Positions 8,064 through 16,240 of a DNA stretch of 53,759 nt are shown here, piece after piece. Location of the stretch: NCBI RefSeq assembly GCF_020404845.1, contig NZ_JAIOJZ010000053.1, positions 1-53,759 on the forward strand. The letters run 5' to 3'. This stretch comes from Streptomyces hyderabadensis (lineage in GTDB: Bacteria > Actinomycetota > Actinomycetes > Streptomycetales > Streptomycetaceae). The stretch's first letter is position 1. Each line of letters opens with the position of its first letter. The notes below the pieces were generated by a model, which saw only the letters and a list, made by a program, of their open reading frames with translations, was not told the DNA's origin and did no database searches. The position numbers were made by a program, and so were the translations under genes.

Positions 8064-8459
8064 CTAGCCCTGCTTGGGCGCGGTCGGCGCGAGGGCGTGG
8101 CGGAGGGTGAAGGAGTGCCCGGCCGGGTCGGAGAAGCCCCGCTCCTCGTGTGCGCCGGCCGGGTCCTTCGCCTCCACCGGGCGTCCGCCGAGCCCGACGA
8201 TCGCGCGCTCGGCCTCGTCCAGGTCCGCCACCACGAAGTCCAGGTGGACCTGGAGGGAGTTCTCCGGGCGCGGCCAGCTCGGCGGGGTGGCGTTCACGTC
8301 CCGCCGGAAGGCCATGCGGAAGCCGCCGGGGCCCTCGATCTCGATCCGGTTGGCGCTCACGTCGCTCTCCTCGGCGCCCAGCAGCCCCTTGTAGAACTCG
8401 GCGAGCCGCTCGGGTTCGGCGCAGTCGAGCACCACGACGCCCGCGTTGACCAGTGCCAT
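8064..8459 (-). CDS. VOC superfamily (glyoxalase/bleomycin-resistance fold) protein
   Basis: A 131-residue single-subunit VOC protein with paired beta-alpha-beta-beta-beta modules. The first is NAGVVVLDCAEPERLAEFYKGLLGAE and the second LQVHLDFVVADLDEAERAIVGLGGR, ending FSDPAGHSFTLRHA. Putative metal or substrate ligands are H and E side chains on the strands (VHLDF, HSFTL). Members bind or modify small molecules, but the substrate cannot be inferred. ATG 8459 has GGAGGAGA immediately upstream, which fixes the start; longer in-frame extensions lack a binding site. It is followed upstream by the PPOX-family gene in the same orientation after 77 bp. Confidence 0.9.
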   Translation of the reverse strand: MALVNAGVVVLDCAEPERLAEFYKGLLGAEESDVSANRIEIEGPGGFRMAFRRDVNATPPSWPRPENSLQVHLDFVVADLDEAERAIVGLGGRPVEAKDPAGAHEERGFSDPAGHSFTLRHALAPTAPKQG

Positions 8460-8536
8460 GTCTCCTCCGAAGGATCCCGGGCGCCAGGCGTCGTGCCCCG
8501 CGCCCTCTCCCTTGCGGATATCCCGGCCCGGCCGAA

Positions 8537-9001
8537 TCAGTCGGTGGGCAACCAGCGGCCGTCCCGCATGAGTTCGCGGCCCTCCAGCTCGTTGGCCTCG
8601 CGCCAGGCCTGGACGCGTCGCGGACGGACGCGGAAGTACAGGTAGGGCGTGGCGAGCCGACGCGGGTCGAAGCCGGTCTTGGCGGCGAACAGCTCGGCGT
8701 CCTGCTCGGGCAGGTCGGCGGGCTCCACGGTCTCGACGGTGCCCTCGACCATCACCACGTCCCGGGTGGGTCCGATGCCGATCCGCGCCCGGCCGCTCGC
8801 CGCGAGGTTCCGGCCGGTGGGGCTCGCCGCGGGTGTGGCGAACAGCAGGCACGAGCCGTTCCAGTGGAACGACAGGGGGACGAGGTAGGGCACCCCGGAC
8901 GTGCCGTCGGCCGTGGCCACCCAGGCGTCCTCGTCGTGCTCCAGGCGGTGCAGGGTGTCGTGTCTGCGCTGTTCGGCGGTGCGGGCGGCGGGCGGGGTCA
9001 T
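8537..9001 (-). CDS. Pyridoxamine 5'-phosphate oxidase-like flavin/F420-binding protein
   Basis: A 154-residue split-barrel protein of the PPOX superfamily. Visible motifs are DEDAWVATADGTSGVPYLVPLSFHWNG (in pieces VATAD and PYLVPLSF), GRNLAASGRARIGIGPTRDVVMVEG and the C-terminal YLYFRVRPRRVQAWREANEL. This is the usual Streptomyces form that binds FMN or F420 and probably reduces small electrophiles. I took ATG 9001 (MTPPAAR) with GGAG 10 bp upstream; the frame extends further upstream but without family similarity. It is divergent from the quinone-oxidoreductase gene, with a CGTGACGTCACG palindrome between them. Confidence 0.88.
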   Translation of the reverse strand: MTPPAARTAEQRRHDTLHRLEHDEDAWVATADGTSGVPYLVPLSFHWNGSCLLFATPAASPTGRNLAASGRARIGIGPTRDVVMVEGTVETVEPADLPEQDAELFAAKTGFDPRRLATPYLYFRVRPRRVQAWREANELEGRELMRDGRWLPTD

Positions 9002-9019
9002 CGGCCTGCGGTCTCCTGA

Positions 9020-9031
9020 CGTGACGTCACG
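9020..9031. promoter_or_regulatory. Perfect 12-bp palindrome in divergent intergenic region
   Basis: CGTGACGTCACG lies 19 bp upstream of the PPOX start and 149 bp upstream of the oxidoreductase start. A run of TCGG repeats follows it. It could be an operator for the PPOX gene. No regulator gene adjoins it, and chance cannot be ruled out at this GC content. Confidence 0.3.
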
Positions 9032-9179
9032 GTCGGTCGGTCGGTGACGATGGTGCCACGGCGGGTCGCCCCGTCGCGCTCGCGTCCCTCCGCGCTGCCG
9101 GGTCGCGCCGGGAATGGCACGATCGTTTCGGAGGTTGCAGACCGTGCCATCCGTCCCCTCCCCGAGTTGCGAGGTCTTG

Positions 9180-10121
9180 ATGAACACCATGCGCGCCATC
9201 AGCCAGGACGTCCTCGGCGGTCCCGAGGTCCTGAAGGAGATCCAGGCCGAGCGCCCCGAGCCGCGCCCCAACGAGGTGCTGGTCCGGGTGCGGGCGGCCG
9301 GGGTGAACCCGACCGACTGGAAGCACCGGGCGACCGGCGGCTTCCTCGGCGAGCCGCCCTTCGTCCTGGGCTGGGACGTGTCGGGCGTGGTGGAGTCGGC
9401 GGGGATCGGGGTCGCCGGGTTCGCACCCGGCGACGAGGTGTTCGGCATGCTGTCCTACCCCTTCGGGCACGGTTCCCACGCGGAGTACGTCACCGCCCCC
9501 GCGCGCACCTTCACGCACAAGCCGGCCGGGATCGACCACGTCCAGGCGGGCGCCCTGCCCCTGGTGTCGCTGACGGCGTGGCACGCGCTGGTGGAGCAGG
9601 CGGACGTGCGGCCGGGGCAGCGGGTGCTGATCCACGCGGCGGCTGGCGGTGTGGGCCATGTGGCGGTGCAGATCGCCAAGGCCCGCGGCGCCCATGTGAT
9701 CGGCACCGCCAGCGCGGGCAAGCACGAGTTCCTGCGCTCGATCGGAGCGGACGAGACCGTGGACTACCGGGAGACGGACTTCGCCGAGGCCGTGAAGGAC
9801 GTCGACGTCGTGCTGGACACGATCGGCGGCGACACCTCGCTGCGGTCCCTGCGCGTGCTGCGCCCGGGCGGGGTCGTGGTGTCGATCCTCCCGGTCGGCT
9901 CGGACGAGTTCTACGAGGAGGCCGACCGGCTGGGCGTGCGGGCGGTGCGGATGCTGGTCGACGCCGACCGGTCCGGCATGGAGGAGATCGCCCGGCTGGT
10001 CGAGTCGGGGAAGCTGCGGGCCACGATCGCCGAGACGTTCCCGCTGGCCGAGGCGGCGCGGGCGCACGCCCTCGGTGAGACCGGCCGCACCACGGGCAAG
10101 CTCGTGCTGGTGGTCGACTGA
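9180..10121 (+). CDS. NADP-dependent quinone oxidoreductase-like medium-chain dehydrogenase
   Basis: A 313-residue medium-chain dehydrogenase/reductase of the zinc-independent quinone oxidoreductase branch. The N-terminal GroES-like domain contains VLVRVRAAGVNPTDWKHR and LGWDVSGVV. The Rossmann domain follows, with the nucleotide-binding loop AAAGGVGHVAVQIAKARGAHVIGTAS at about residues 152-177. The cysteines of structural zinc-binding alcohol dehydrogenases are absent. It probably reduces quinones or enones with NADPH. ATG 9180 (MNTMRAI) is chosen because GAGG lies 6 bp upstream; ATG 9189 in the same frame is an alternative. It is a single gene. Confidence 0.92.
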   Translation: MNTMRAISQDVLGGPEVLKEIQAERPEPRPNEVLVRVRAAGVNPTDWKHRATGGFLGEPPFVLGWDVSGVVESAGIGVAGFAPGDEVFGMLSYPFGHGSHAEYVTAPARTFTHKPAGIDHVQAGALPLVSLTAWHALVEQADVRPGQRVLIHAAAGGVGHVAVQIAKARGAHVIGTASAGKHEFLRSIGADETVDYRETDFAEAVKDVDVVLDTIGGDTSLRSLRVLRPGGVVVSILPVGSDEFYEEADRLGVRAVRMLVDADRSGMEEIARLVESGKLRATIAETFPLAEAARAHALGETGRTTGKLVLVVD

Positions 10122-10198
10122 TCGTTCGCCCACCCCGCTCCCCCGATCGGCGAGGTGCGTCGGCGCTGCTCTGAGGTGGCGCTGCTCTGAGATTTCGA

Positions 10199-10210
10199 TG
10201 ACATATGTCA
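10199..10210. promoter_or_regulatory. Palindrome upstream of STAS gene
   Basis: TGACATATGTCA is a perfect 12-bp palindrome. It sits in an unusually AT-rich patch and is flanked by nearly matching TTCGA and TCGAA arms. It lies 109 bp upstream of the preferred STAS start and is a plausible operator or promoter element for that gene. Confidence 0.4.
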
Positions 10211-10318
10211 ATCGAACATGCTCAGATTCGCTCGATCGGGGTAACTTTCCTAGCGGAGTGGGTAGTTGAGCCCCCGAAAGCAGGCCGGAAAGGCCGCAAC
10301 AGGCTGGAGGCAAGGTTC

Positions 10319-10705
10319 GTGCGGCAGGAACCCGCGTCGCCCACCCGGCACCTACGCGTGCACCACCACCGGGGGCACACGGTGCTGGAGTTCCGGGGCG
10401 AGATCGACATCGCCTCGGCGGCGGAGATCGCCCCGCACCTGGACCGGGAGACGGTGCGACCGGACGCCCGGGTCGTGCTCGACCTCGGCGGCATCGAGTT
10501 CTTCGACTGCTCCGGCCTGCGGCTGCTGTACCGGGCCCGCAGCCGGGTGCTGGACCGGGGCGGGCAGGTGCACCTGGTGTGCACCCACCCGCTGACCCTG
10601 CGCATGCTGCGGATCACCGGCCTGGCGCGGCTGCTGCCGCCGTGGCCGACCCTGGACGAGGCCCTCGGCGTCAGCCGGCCGGCCGGGCGTCGAACAGGGC
10701 GCTGA
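10319..10705 (+). CDS. STAS-domain anti-sigma factor antagonist
   Basis: A 128-residue SpoIIAA/RsbV/BldG-like protein. The STAS core includes TVLEFRGEIDIASAAEI, ARVVLDLGGIEFFDCSGLRLLYRAR and a C-terminal ITGLARLLPPWPTLDEAL. The phosphorylatable residue expected before GLRLL is the serine in FDCSGLRLL, so partner-switching control by an RsbW-type kinase is likely. GTG 10319 is preferred because GGAGG lies 8 bp upstream. The frame extends to an ATG at 10205, which would add 38 unrelated residues. The last 35 bp overlap the 3' end of the convergent PRPP synthetase gene. No kinase or sigma gene is adjacent. Confidence 0.88.
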   Translation: MRQEPASPTRHLRVHHHRGHTVLEFRGEIDIASAAEIAPHLDRETVRPDARVVLDLGGIEFFDCSGLRLLYRARSRVLDRGGQVHLVCTHPLTLRMLRITGLARLLPPWPTLDEALGVSRPAGRRTGR

Positions 10706-11624
10706 CCGACTCGCCGTTGTGGATGCGGCGCACCGCCTCGGCCAGCGCCGGGGCGATGGACAGGATCCGCAGCTTGTCCGTGTGGTCGTCCACCGGCACC
10801 GGCACCGTGTTGGTGCACACGATCTCCAGCACGTCCGGCTGTTCGCTGAGCCGGCCGAGCGCCCCGGCCGCGAACAGCCCGTGCGTACAGGCCAGGCGGA
10901 TGGTGCGCGGGCCCGCCTCCCGGAGCCGGTCGAGCAGTTCCAGCACCGTGCTGCCCTTGGCGATCTCGTCGTCCAGCACGATGACGTCCCGCCCCGCCAC
11001 GTCGCCGATCACCGCGCTGATGCTGACCCGGTCGTCGGCGTACCGCTGCTTCGCGCCCGCCGCGACCTGGGCGCCGAGCATCCGGGCGAACGCCGCGGCC
11101 TCCTTGGCGTTGCCCAGGTCCGGCGAGACGACGGTCGCCCGGGACAGGTCGTACTGCCGGAAGTGGGCGGCCAGCTCCCGCAGTGCGTGCAGGTGGTCGA
11201 CCGGGACCGAGAAGAAGCCGTGCACCTGGGGCGAGTGCAGGGTCATGGCCAGGACCCGGCTCGCGCCCGCCGCCACCAGCAGGTCGGCCACCAGGCGACC
11301 GCCGAGCGAGATGCGCGGGGCGTCCTTCTTGTCGGAGCGGGCGTAGGAGTAGTGCGGCATGACCACGGTGATCCGGCCGGCCGACGCCCCGCGGGCCGCG
11401 TCGCACATCAGGAGCAGCTCGACGAGGTGCTCCTGGACGGGCTTGACCAGCGGCTGGACGAGGAACACGTCCCGCTCCCGGCAGTTGGCCATCAGCTGCA
11501 CTTCCAGGCAGTCGTTGGCGAACCGGCTGACCCGGGTGGGGCTGAGCGGCACACCCAGCTGGGCGCACACCTCCTCGGCCAGGTCGGGGTGGGCGCTACC
11601 GCTGAACACGGCGATGTCTCGCAC
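10671..11624 (-). CDS. prs: Ribose-phosphate pyrophosphokinase (PRPP synthetase) paralogue
   Basis: A 317-residue enzyme that transfers pyrophosphate from ATP to ribose 5-phosphate, giving PRPP for nucleotide, histidine and tryptophan synthesis. Visible features are the N-terminal IAVFSGSAHPDLAEEV, the ATP region MPHYSYARSDKKDAPRIS, the TLHSPQVHGFFSVPVDHL segment and the PRPP-binding loop VIVLDDEIAKGSTVLELL. The canonical forms read YARQDRK, DLHAxQIQGFF and VDDMxDTxGT. These substitutions suggest a paralogue rather than the housekeeping enzyme. ATG 11624 follows GAGGAGCGGTCC. The 3' end overlaps the STAS gene tail to tail by 35 bp. Confidence 0.88.
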   Translation of the reverse strand: MRDIAVFSGSAHPDLAEEVCAQLGVPLSPTRVSRFANDCLEVQLMANCRERDVFLVQPLVKPVQEHLVELLLMCDAARGASAGRITVVMPHYSYARSDKKDAPRISLGGRLVADLLVAAGASRVLAMTLHSPQVHGFFSVPVDHLHALRELAAHFRQYDLSRATVVSPDLGNAKEAAAFARMLGAQVAAGAKQRYADDRVSISAVIGDVAGRDVIVLDDEIAKGSTVLELLDRLREAGPRTIRLACTHGLFAAGALGRLSEQPDVLEIVCTNTVPVPVDDHTDKLRILSIAPALAEAVRRIHNGESVSALFDARPAG

Positions 11625-11757
11625 GGACCGCTCCTCGGGTGATCCTGTCCGGCCGGGATCCTCAGCTTACGGAAATCCTGTTGCGCCGCTCCCGGGGCCC
11701 CGGGCCATCATGGCGCCGTCCGTGCTCCCCGCTCCCCCTCAGGTCAGGAACCCGCAC

Positions 11758-11824
11758 ATGCGCCGACTCCTCGGAACCCCCCAGCGCCCCTTCCGGCCCA
11801 CGGCTTTCGAGGACTCCTCCACGC
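11758..11824 (+). promoter_or_regulatory. Possible leader ORF and SD-sequestering stem before the ribosomal protection gene
   Basis: An ATG at 11758, with AGGA 8 bp upstream, opens a 37-codon arginine- and proline-rich frame (MRRLLGTPQRPFRP...). It runs past the start of the GTPase gene and stops at 11871. Within it TCCTCG (11768-11773) can pair with CGAGGA (11808-11813), which contains the only Shine-Dalgarno candidate for the GTPase. Two further pairs form beyond one mismatch. This would suit translational attenuation but is unproven. Confidence 0.3.
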
Positions 11825-13732
11825 ATGCGCACCCTGAACATCGGCATCCTGGCCCACGTCGACGCGGGTAAGACCAGTCTCACCGAACGGCTCCTGTTCG
11901 ACCACGGCGCCATCGGCCGGCTCGGCAGCGTCGACGCCGGCGACACCCGTACCGACGACGGCGGCATCGAGCGCCGCCGCGGCATCACCATCCGCTCCGC
12001 CGTCGCCGCCTTCACCGTCGGCGACACACAGGTCAACCTGATCGACACCCCGGGGCACTCCGACTTCGTCGCGGAGGTCGAGCGCGCCCTGGAGGTGCTC
12101 GACGGCGCGGTACTGCTGCTGTCCGCCGTCGAGGGCGTGCAGGCACGCACCCGCGTCCTGATGCGCACCCTGCGGCGGCTGCGGCTGCCCACGCTCGTGT
12201 TCGTCAACAAGATCGACCGGGCCGGTGCGCGCACCGACGGCCTGCTCGACGACGTCCGGCGCCTGCTGACCCCGCACGTCGCGCCGCTGACCGCGGTGAC
12301 GGACGCCGGTACCCCGCGTGCCCGGGTCACCCGCCGCCCGCCCGACGGACGGACGGCGGAGGCGCTCGCCGAGGTCGACCCGGACGTACTGGCCGCGCTG
12401 GTCGACGGTCCCGAGCCGACCGGGGCCGAGTTGGCCGCCGCCCTTGCCGCACGTACCGCCGACGGCTCGTTCCACCCGCTGTACCACGGCTCCGCGCTCG
12501 GCGGCCAGGGCGTCGCGGAGCTGGTCGAGGGGCTGACCCGCCTGGTCCCGGCCGCCGCGCCGGACACGTCCGGCGGCACGGAACCGCGCGGCACGGTCTT
12601 CGCCGTGCGCCCGGGGCCCGCCGGTGAGCGCACGGCGTACCTCAGGCTGTACGACGGCGAGGTGCGCCCGCGCCGGCGGCTCACCTTCCTGCGGCGCGAG
12701 TCCGACGGGCGGACCACCGAGGTCTGCGGCCGGGTGACCCGCCTCGACGTGGTCGGCGGCGACGCCACGCTCACCGCCGGGAACATCGCCGCGCTCACCG
12801 TCCCCGGGGGCCTGCGCGTCGGCGACCGGCTCGGCGGACTGTCCGAGCGCGCACCGCAGTTCGCGCCGCCGACCCTGCAGACCCTGGTCCGGGCGGTGCG
12901 CCCGGAGCAGGCGGCGCCGCTGCGCTCGGCCCTGCTGGCGCTGGCCGACCAGGACCCGCTGCTGCACGCCCGCCCGGCGGCGTCCGGCGCCACCGCGCTG
13001 CTCCTGTACGGCGAGGTCCAGATGGAGGTGCTGGCGGCGACGCTGGCCGAGGACTTCGGCATCGAGGCGGAGTTCGAGCCGGGCCGCGTCCGGTTCCTGG
13101 AGCGTCCGAGCGGTACCGGTGAGGCGGCAGAGGAGATGCCGTGGCTCGACCACACCCGCTACTGGGCGACGATCGGCCTGCGCGTCGAGCCGGGTCCGCG
13201 CGGCTCGGGCGGGCACTTCACCCACGAGACGGAACTCGGCGCGCTGCCCCGCGCCTTCCACCAGGCCGTCGAGGAGACCGTGCACGCCACGCTGCTGTCC
13301 GGGCTCACCGGGGCGGCGGTCACCGACTACCGGGTCACGCTGATCCGCTCCGGCTTCAGCTCGCCGGTCAGTACGGCCGCCGACTTCCGGGGGCTGACGC
13401 CGATCGTGCTGCGCCGTGCCCTCGCCCGGGCGGGCACCGTGCTGTACGAGCCGTACCTGGCCTTCGAGGCGGAGGTCCCGGCGGACGCGCTGGCCGCCGT
13501 GACGGCCCTGCTGGCCTCGCTGGGCGCGGACTTCACCGGTACGACCGGCGGCGACCCGGCCTGGACGGTCACCGGCGAGCTGCCGGCCCGCCGGGTGCGG
13601 GAGGCCGAGCTGCGGCTGCCGGGGCTGACCCGCGGGGAGGCGGTGTGGTCGTCGCACCCCGCCGCGGACCGTCCGCTGAGGCCCCGAAACGGCGGGTCTG
13701 GCAAGGGAGTTGACGGGCATCCGGGTGAGTAG
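11825..13732 (+). CDS. TetM/OtrA-type tetracycline-resistance ribosomal protection GTPase
   Basis: A 635-residue elongation factor G-like GTPase, close to the length of TetM. The G domain has AHVDAGKTS (G1, 10-18), RRGIT (switch I), DTPGH (74-78) and NKID (128-131). The remainder has the EF-G domain II to V layout, including the QMEVL-like segment of domain III and a late GFSSPVSTAADF stretch. Such proteins release tetracycline from the 30S A site; some Streptomyces copies protect producers, others are ancestral chromosomal genes. ATG 11825 gives the standard MRTLNIGILAHVD start. No tetracycline biosynthetic or mobile genes surround it, so an intrinsic chromosomal role is likely. Its activity against tetracycline is not shown by sequence. 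Confidence 0.9.
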   Translation: MRTLNIGILAHVDAGKTSLTERLLFDHGAIGRLGSVDAGDTRTDDGGIERRRGITIRSAVAAFTVGDTQVNLIDTPGHSDFVAEVERALEVLDGAVLLLSAVEGVQARTRVLMRTLRRLRLPTLVFVNKIDRAGARTDGLLDDVRRLLTPHVAPLTAVTDAGTPRARVTRRPPDGRTAEALAEVDPDVLAALVDGPEPTGAELAAALAARTADGSFHPLYHGSALGGQGVAELVEGLTRLVPAAAPDTSGGTEPRGTVFAVRPGPAGERTAYLRLYDGEVRPRRRLTFLRRESDGRTTEVCGRVTRLDVVGGDATLTAGNIAALTVPGGLRVGDRLGGLSERAPQFAPPTLQTLVRAVRPEQAAPLRSALLALADQDPLLHARPAASGATALLLYGEVQMEVLAATLAEDFGIEAEFEPGRVRFLERPSGTGEAAEEMPWLDHTRYWATIGLRVEPGPRGSGGHFTHETELGALPRAFHQAVEETVHATLLSGLTGAAVTDYRVTLIRSGFSSPVSTAADFRGLTPIVLRRALARAGTVLYEPYLAFEAEVPADALAAVTALLASLGADFTGTTGGDPAWTVTGELPARRVREAELRLPGLTRGEAVWSSHPAADRPLRPRNGGSGKGVDGHPGE

Positions 13733-13749
13733 GAAGGAGGGCCGTCGCC

Positions 13750-14433
13750 ATGACAACTCCCGTCAGGAAGCCCACGACCCCCGTCGACAGGCCCGCGCGG
13801 CGCATGCCCGGCTGGGCGAAGGCGCTGACCGCGCTGGTGCTGGTGCTCGTCGTGCTGTTCGCGGGGCTGCGGCTGAGTGTCGTACCGGGCCTGAAGGACC
13901 TGTTCGGGTCCGACACCCAGGACCGTTCGGGCCCGGCGCTGCTGAAGTCCGTCCAGGACATCAGCCGGTACGACGCCGCGTCGGGCAACTTCCAGGTCGT
14001 CGTCGACCTGGAGAAGGACGCCAGGTTCCTGCCCGACGCGATCCGCGGCACCCGCACCCTGTACGTCGGGGCGGGAACCGTCGACGCCTTCGTCGACCTC
14101 GGGAAGGTGGGCGAGGACGACGTGACGGTCGACGAGGGGCGCACCTCGGCCACGCTGCGGCTGCCGCACGCGGCGCTGGGCGAGCCGGCGCTCGACCCCG
14201 ACCGTTCCTACGCGGTCTCCAAGCAGCGCGGGCTGCTCGACCGGCTCGGCGACCTGTTCTCGGACAACCCGAACGGTGAGCAGGCCGTGCAGAAGCTCGC
14301 CGCCCGGCACATCGGCGACGCGGCGAAGGACAGCGAGCTGCAGGCGCGGGCCGAGAGCAACACCACCGCCATGCTCCGGGGGCTGCTGACCTCCCTCGGC
14401 TTCGACGAGGTGCGGGTGACGTACGGGACCTGA
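13750..14433 (+). CDS. DUF4230 membrane-anchored protein
   Basis: A 227-residue protein starting at ATG 13750 behind AGGAAGGAGG. A short basic N-terminus precedes one TM helix (ALTALVLVLVVLFAGLRLSVV, about 26-46). The extracytoplasmic part has the DUF4230 pattern: LLKSVQDISRYDAASGNFQVVVDLE, FLPDAIRGTRTLYVGAGTVDAFVDLG, then a C-terminal helix pair ending TSLGFDEVRVTYG. Function is unknown; the family is common in Firmicutes and Actinobacteria. It lies 17 bp after the ribosomal protection gene and may be co-transcribed, though I see no functional link. Confidence 0.9.
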   Translation: MTTPVRKPTTPVDRPARRMPGWAKALTALVLVLVVLFAGLRLSVVPGLKDLFGSDTQDRSGPALLKSVQDISRYDAASGNFQVVVDLEKDARFLPDAIRGTRTLYVGAGTVDAFVDLGKVGEDDVTVDEGRTSATLRLPHAALGEPALDPDRSYAVSKQRGLLDRLGDLFSDNPNGEQAVQKLAARHIGDAAKDSELQARAESNTTAMLRGLLTSLGFDEVRVTYGT

Positions 14434-14434
14434 G

Positions 14435-14448
14435 GTCCGGCCGCGGAC
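14435..14448. terminator. Hairpin between convergent genes
   Basis: GTCCG-GCCG-CGGAC forms a 5-bp stem and 4-nt loop within the 25-bp gap between the convergent DUF4230 and antiporter D-subunit stop codons. It is a plausible bidirectional terminator, without a U tract. Confidence 0.4.
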
Positions 14449-14458
14449 ACCGCCGCGC

Positions 14459-16240
14459 TCACCCGGAGAGGATCCCGGGCAGGGCCAGCGCCCCGAGCAC
14501 GGCGGTGCCCAGCAGCAGCCAGGCCACGTAGTCGCCGATGTGCCCGGACTGCAGCCGCCGCAGGGGCAGCGTCCGGTCCGGGACGGCCAGCAGCCCGGGC
14601 CGGGCGACGGCGACGGAGGCCAGGGCCACGGCCAGCGCGGTCGACTGGAGTCCCAGGCCGACGCCCACGGGCGTCCAGTGCACCGAGGTGTGCACCAGCC
14701 CGGCGGTGGTGGCCTCGCTCATGGCACGGGCCACCGCGTTGCCGAAGGCGGGGACCGCACCGGCGGCGAGGGCACCGGCGAGCAGCAGCGCGGGGACCGC
14801 CGTCATGGTGTCGGGCACCCGGCTGAGCCGCTGCCGGGTCTCGGGCTCCTCCCCCGAGCCGGTCGTCTCGTAGGCGTCGGCGCCGCTCGCACCGCCCGCG
14901 TCCTCGGGCGTCGGACCGAGGCCCAGGAACACCCGGGCCGCGACCCGCAGCACGGCGGCCGCGGTCACGGCACTCGCCAGCACGTAGAGCGCGGTGAGCG
15001 GTCCGCCCACCGCCTCCTCGGCGACGGACTTGCCGAGCGCGGTGCCGAACGGCGGCAGTCCCGCCAGGCCCAGCGCACCGGCGACGACCATCACGCCGAC
15101 GCTTCGCAGCGGGCGGGCGCGGCCGTGCAGGACGTGTTCGTCGACGCTGCCGTACCGGTCGAGGAGGATGCCGACGCAGGCGAACAGCGCGGCCTTCACC
15201 CCGGCGTGCCCGACGACGTACAGGGCGACCCCGTCGTCGCCCTCGGGCGTGAGGGTGCCGATGCCGAGCAGGAACAGGCCGGTGTGCGCGATCGTCGAGT
15301 ACGCCAGCAGCCGCTTGATGTGCCGCTGGTGCCAGCACATGACCGCGCCGAGCGCCGCGGTCAGCGCGCCCAGCACCGTCAGCACCCGCGCCAGGTCGGC
15401 GGCGGGCAGTCCGCCCGGGCCGGAGAAGACGGTGTCGTAGACGCGCCAGACGCCGAAGACGCCCAGCTCGACCATGACGCCGGAGAGGAGCATGCACACC
15501 GGGGTGGGGGCGACCGCGTGCGCGTCCGGCAGCCAGAACTGGAAGGGGACGGCGGCCGCCTTGACCAGCAGCCCGGTCAGGACCAGGACGAAACCGGCCA
15601 GCACCAGCGCGTCGGGCGGGCCGTGGGCGTCCAGCGCGCCGCCGATCTCCGTCAGGGCCAGCTCGCCGGTGCGGGCGTAGAGCAGGGCGATGCCCATGAG
15701 CAGGGCGTACGCGCCCAGGGAGTTGACGACGGCGAAGGCCAGCGCGCCCTGGACGGCCCTGGCCTCCTCGACCCGGTGGCCGGTCAGGGCGTAGGCGACC
15801 ACGCTCATCAGCTCGAACCAGACGAACGCGTTGAACAGGTCGCCCGCGGTCGCGAAGCCGCACATGCCGGCCTGGAAGACCAGCACGAGCGCCGGGAACG
15901 CCCCGGCGTGGCCGTGCGGCGGCTCGTCGAAGGAGCGCCACGCGTAGGCGAGGGCGGCCAGGGTCAGCACGGACACCAGCGCGGCCATGCCGAGCCCGGG
16001 GCCGTCGCCGGTCAAGGCGATGCCGACGCTGTGGCCGGCCACGGGCTCCCAGCCGCCCACCCACTCGGTCAGCGGCGGGGAGGAGTGCGTCAGCAGCAGG
16101 ACCGCGAGCGCCGCGGTGCCGGCCGCGACGGCGCAGGCCGTGCTCTGCGCGACGAAGCGGGGCACGAGCCTGCCCCCGGCGGCGAGCAGGGCGGCGCCGA
16201 GCAGCGGGACGGCGACGAGGAGGGGCAGCAGGTGGTGCAT
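14459..16240 (-). CDS. Large antiporter subunit, MnhD/MbhH-like
   Basis: A 593-residue polytopic protein of the proton-translocating NuoL/M/N-MrpA/D superfamily. The conserved TM5 glutamate is in FVWFELMSVVAY. The TM7 lysine is in GLLVKAAAVPFQFWLPDAHAVAPTPV, and HIKRLLAYSTIAHTG is the broken-helix TM8 motif. It should form the ion-translocating subunit of the membrane complex encoded by the upstream genes. ATG 16240 overlaps the TGA of the MnhC gene (ATGA), giving translational coupling. It is the only large antiporter subunit in the operon; a MrpA-type second one is absent. A charged, Gly-rich cytoplasmic loop of about 35 residues (EDAGGASGAD...) interrupts the later helices. Confidence 0.9.
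   Translation of the reverse strand: MHHLLPLLVAVPLLGAALLAAGGRLVPRFVAQSTACAVAAGTAALAVLLLTHSSPPLTEWVGGWEPVAGHSVGIALTGDGPGLGMAALVSVLTLAALAYAWRSFDEPPHGHAGAFPALVLVFQAGMCGFATAGDLFNAFVWFELMSVVAYALTGHRVEEARAVQGALAFAVVNSLGAYALLMGIALLYARTGELALTEIGGALDAHGPPDALVLAGFVLVLTGLLVKAAAVPFQFWLPDAHAVAPTPVCMLLSGVMVELGVFGVWRVYDTVFSGPGGLPAADLARVLTVLGALTAALGAVMCWHQRHIKRLLAYSTIAHTGLFLLGIGTLTPEGDDGVALYVVGHAGVKAALFACVGILLDRYGSVDEHVLHGRARPLRSVGVMVVAGALGLAGLPPFGTALGKSVAEEAVGGPLTALYVLASAVTAAAVLRVAARVFLGLGPTPEDAGGASGADAYETTGSGEEPETRQRLSRVPDTMTAVPALLLAGALAAGAVPAFGNAVARAMSEATTAGLVHTSVHWTPVGVGLGLQSTALAVALASVAVARPGLLAVPDRTLPLRRLQSGHIGDYVAWLLLGTAVLGALALPGILSG

Noticed and set aside
11825..13732. Acquired mobile tetracycline resistance
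   Set aside because: No transposase, integrase or composition change surrounds the gene.
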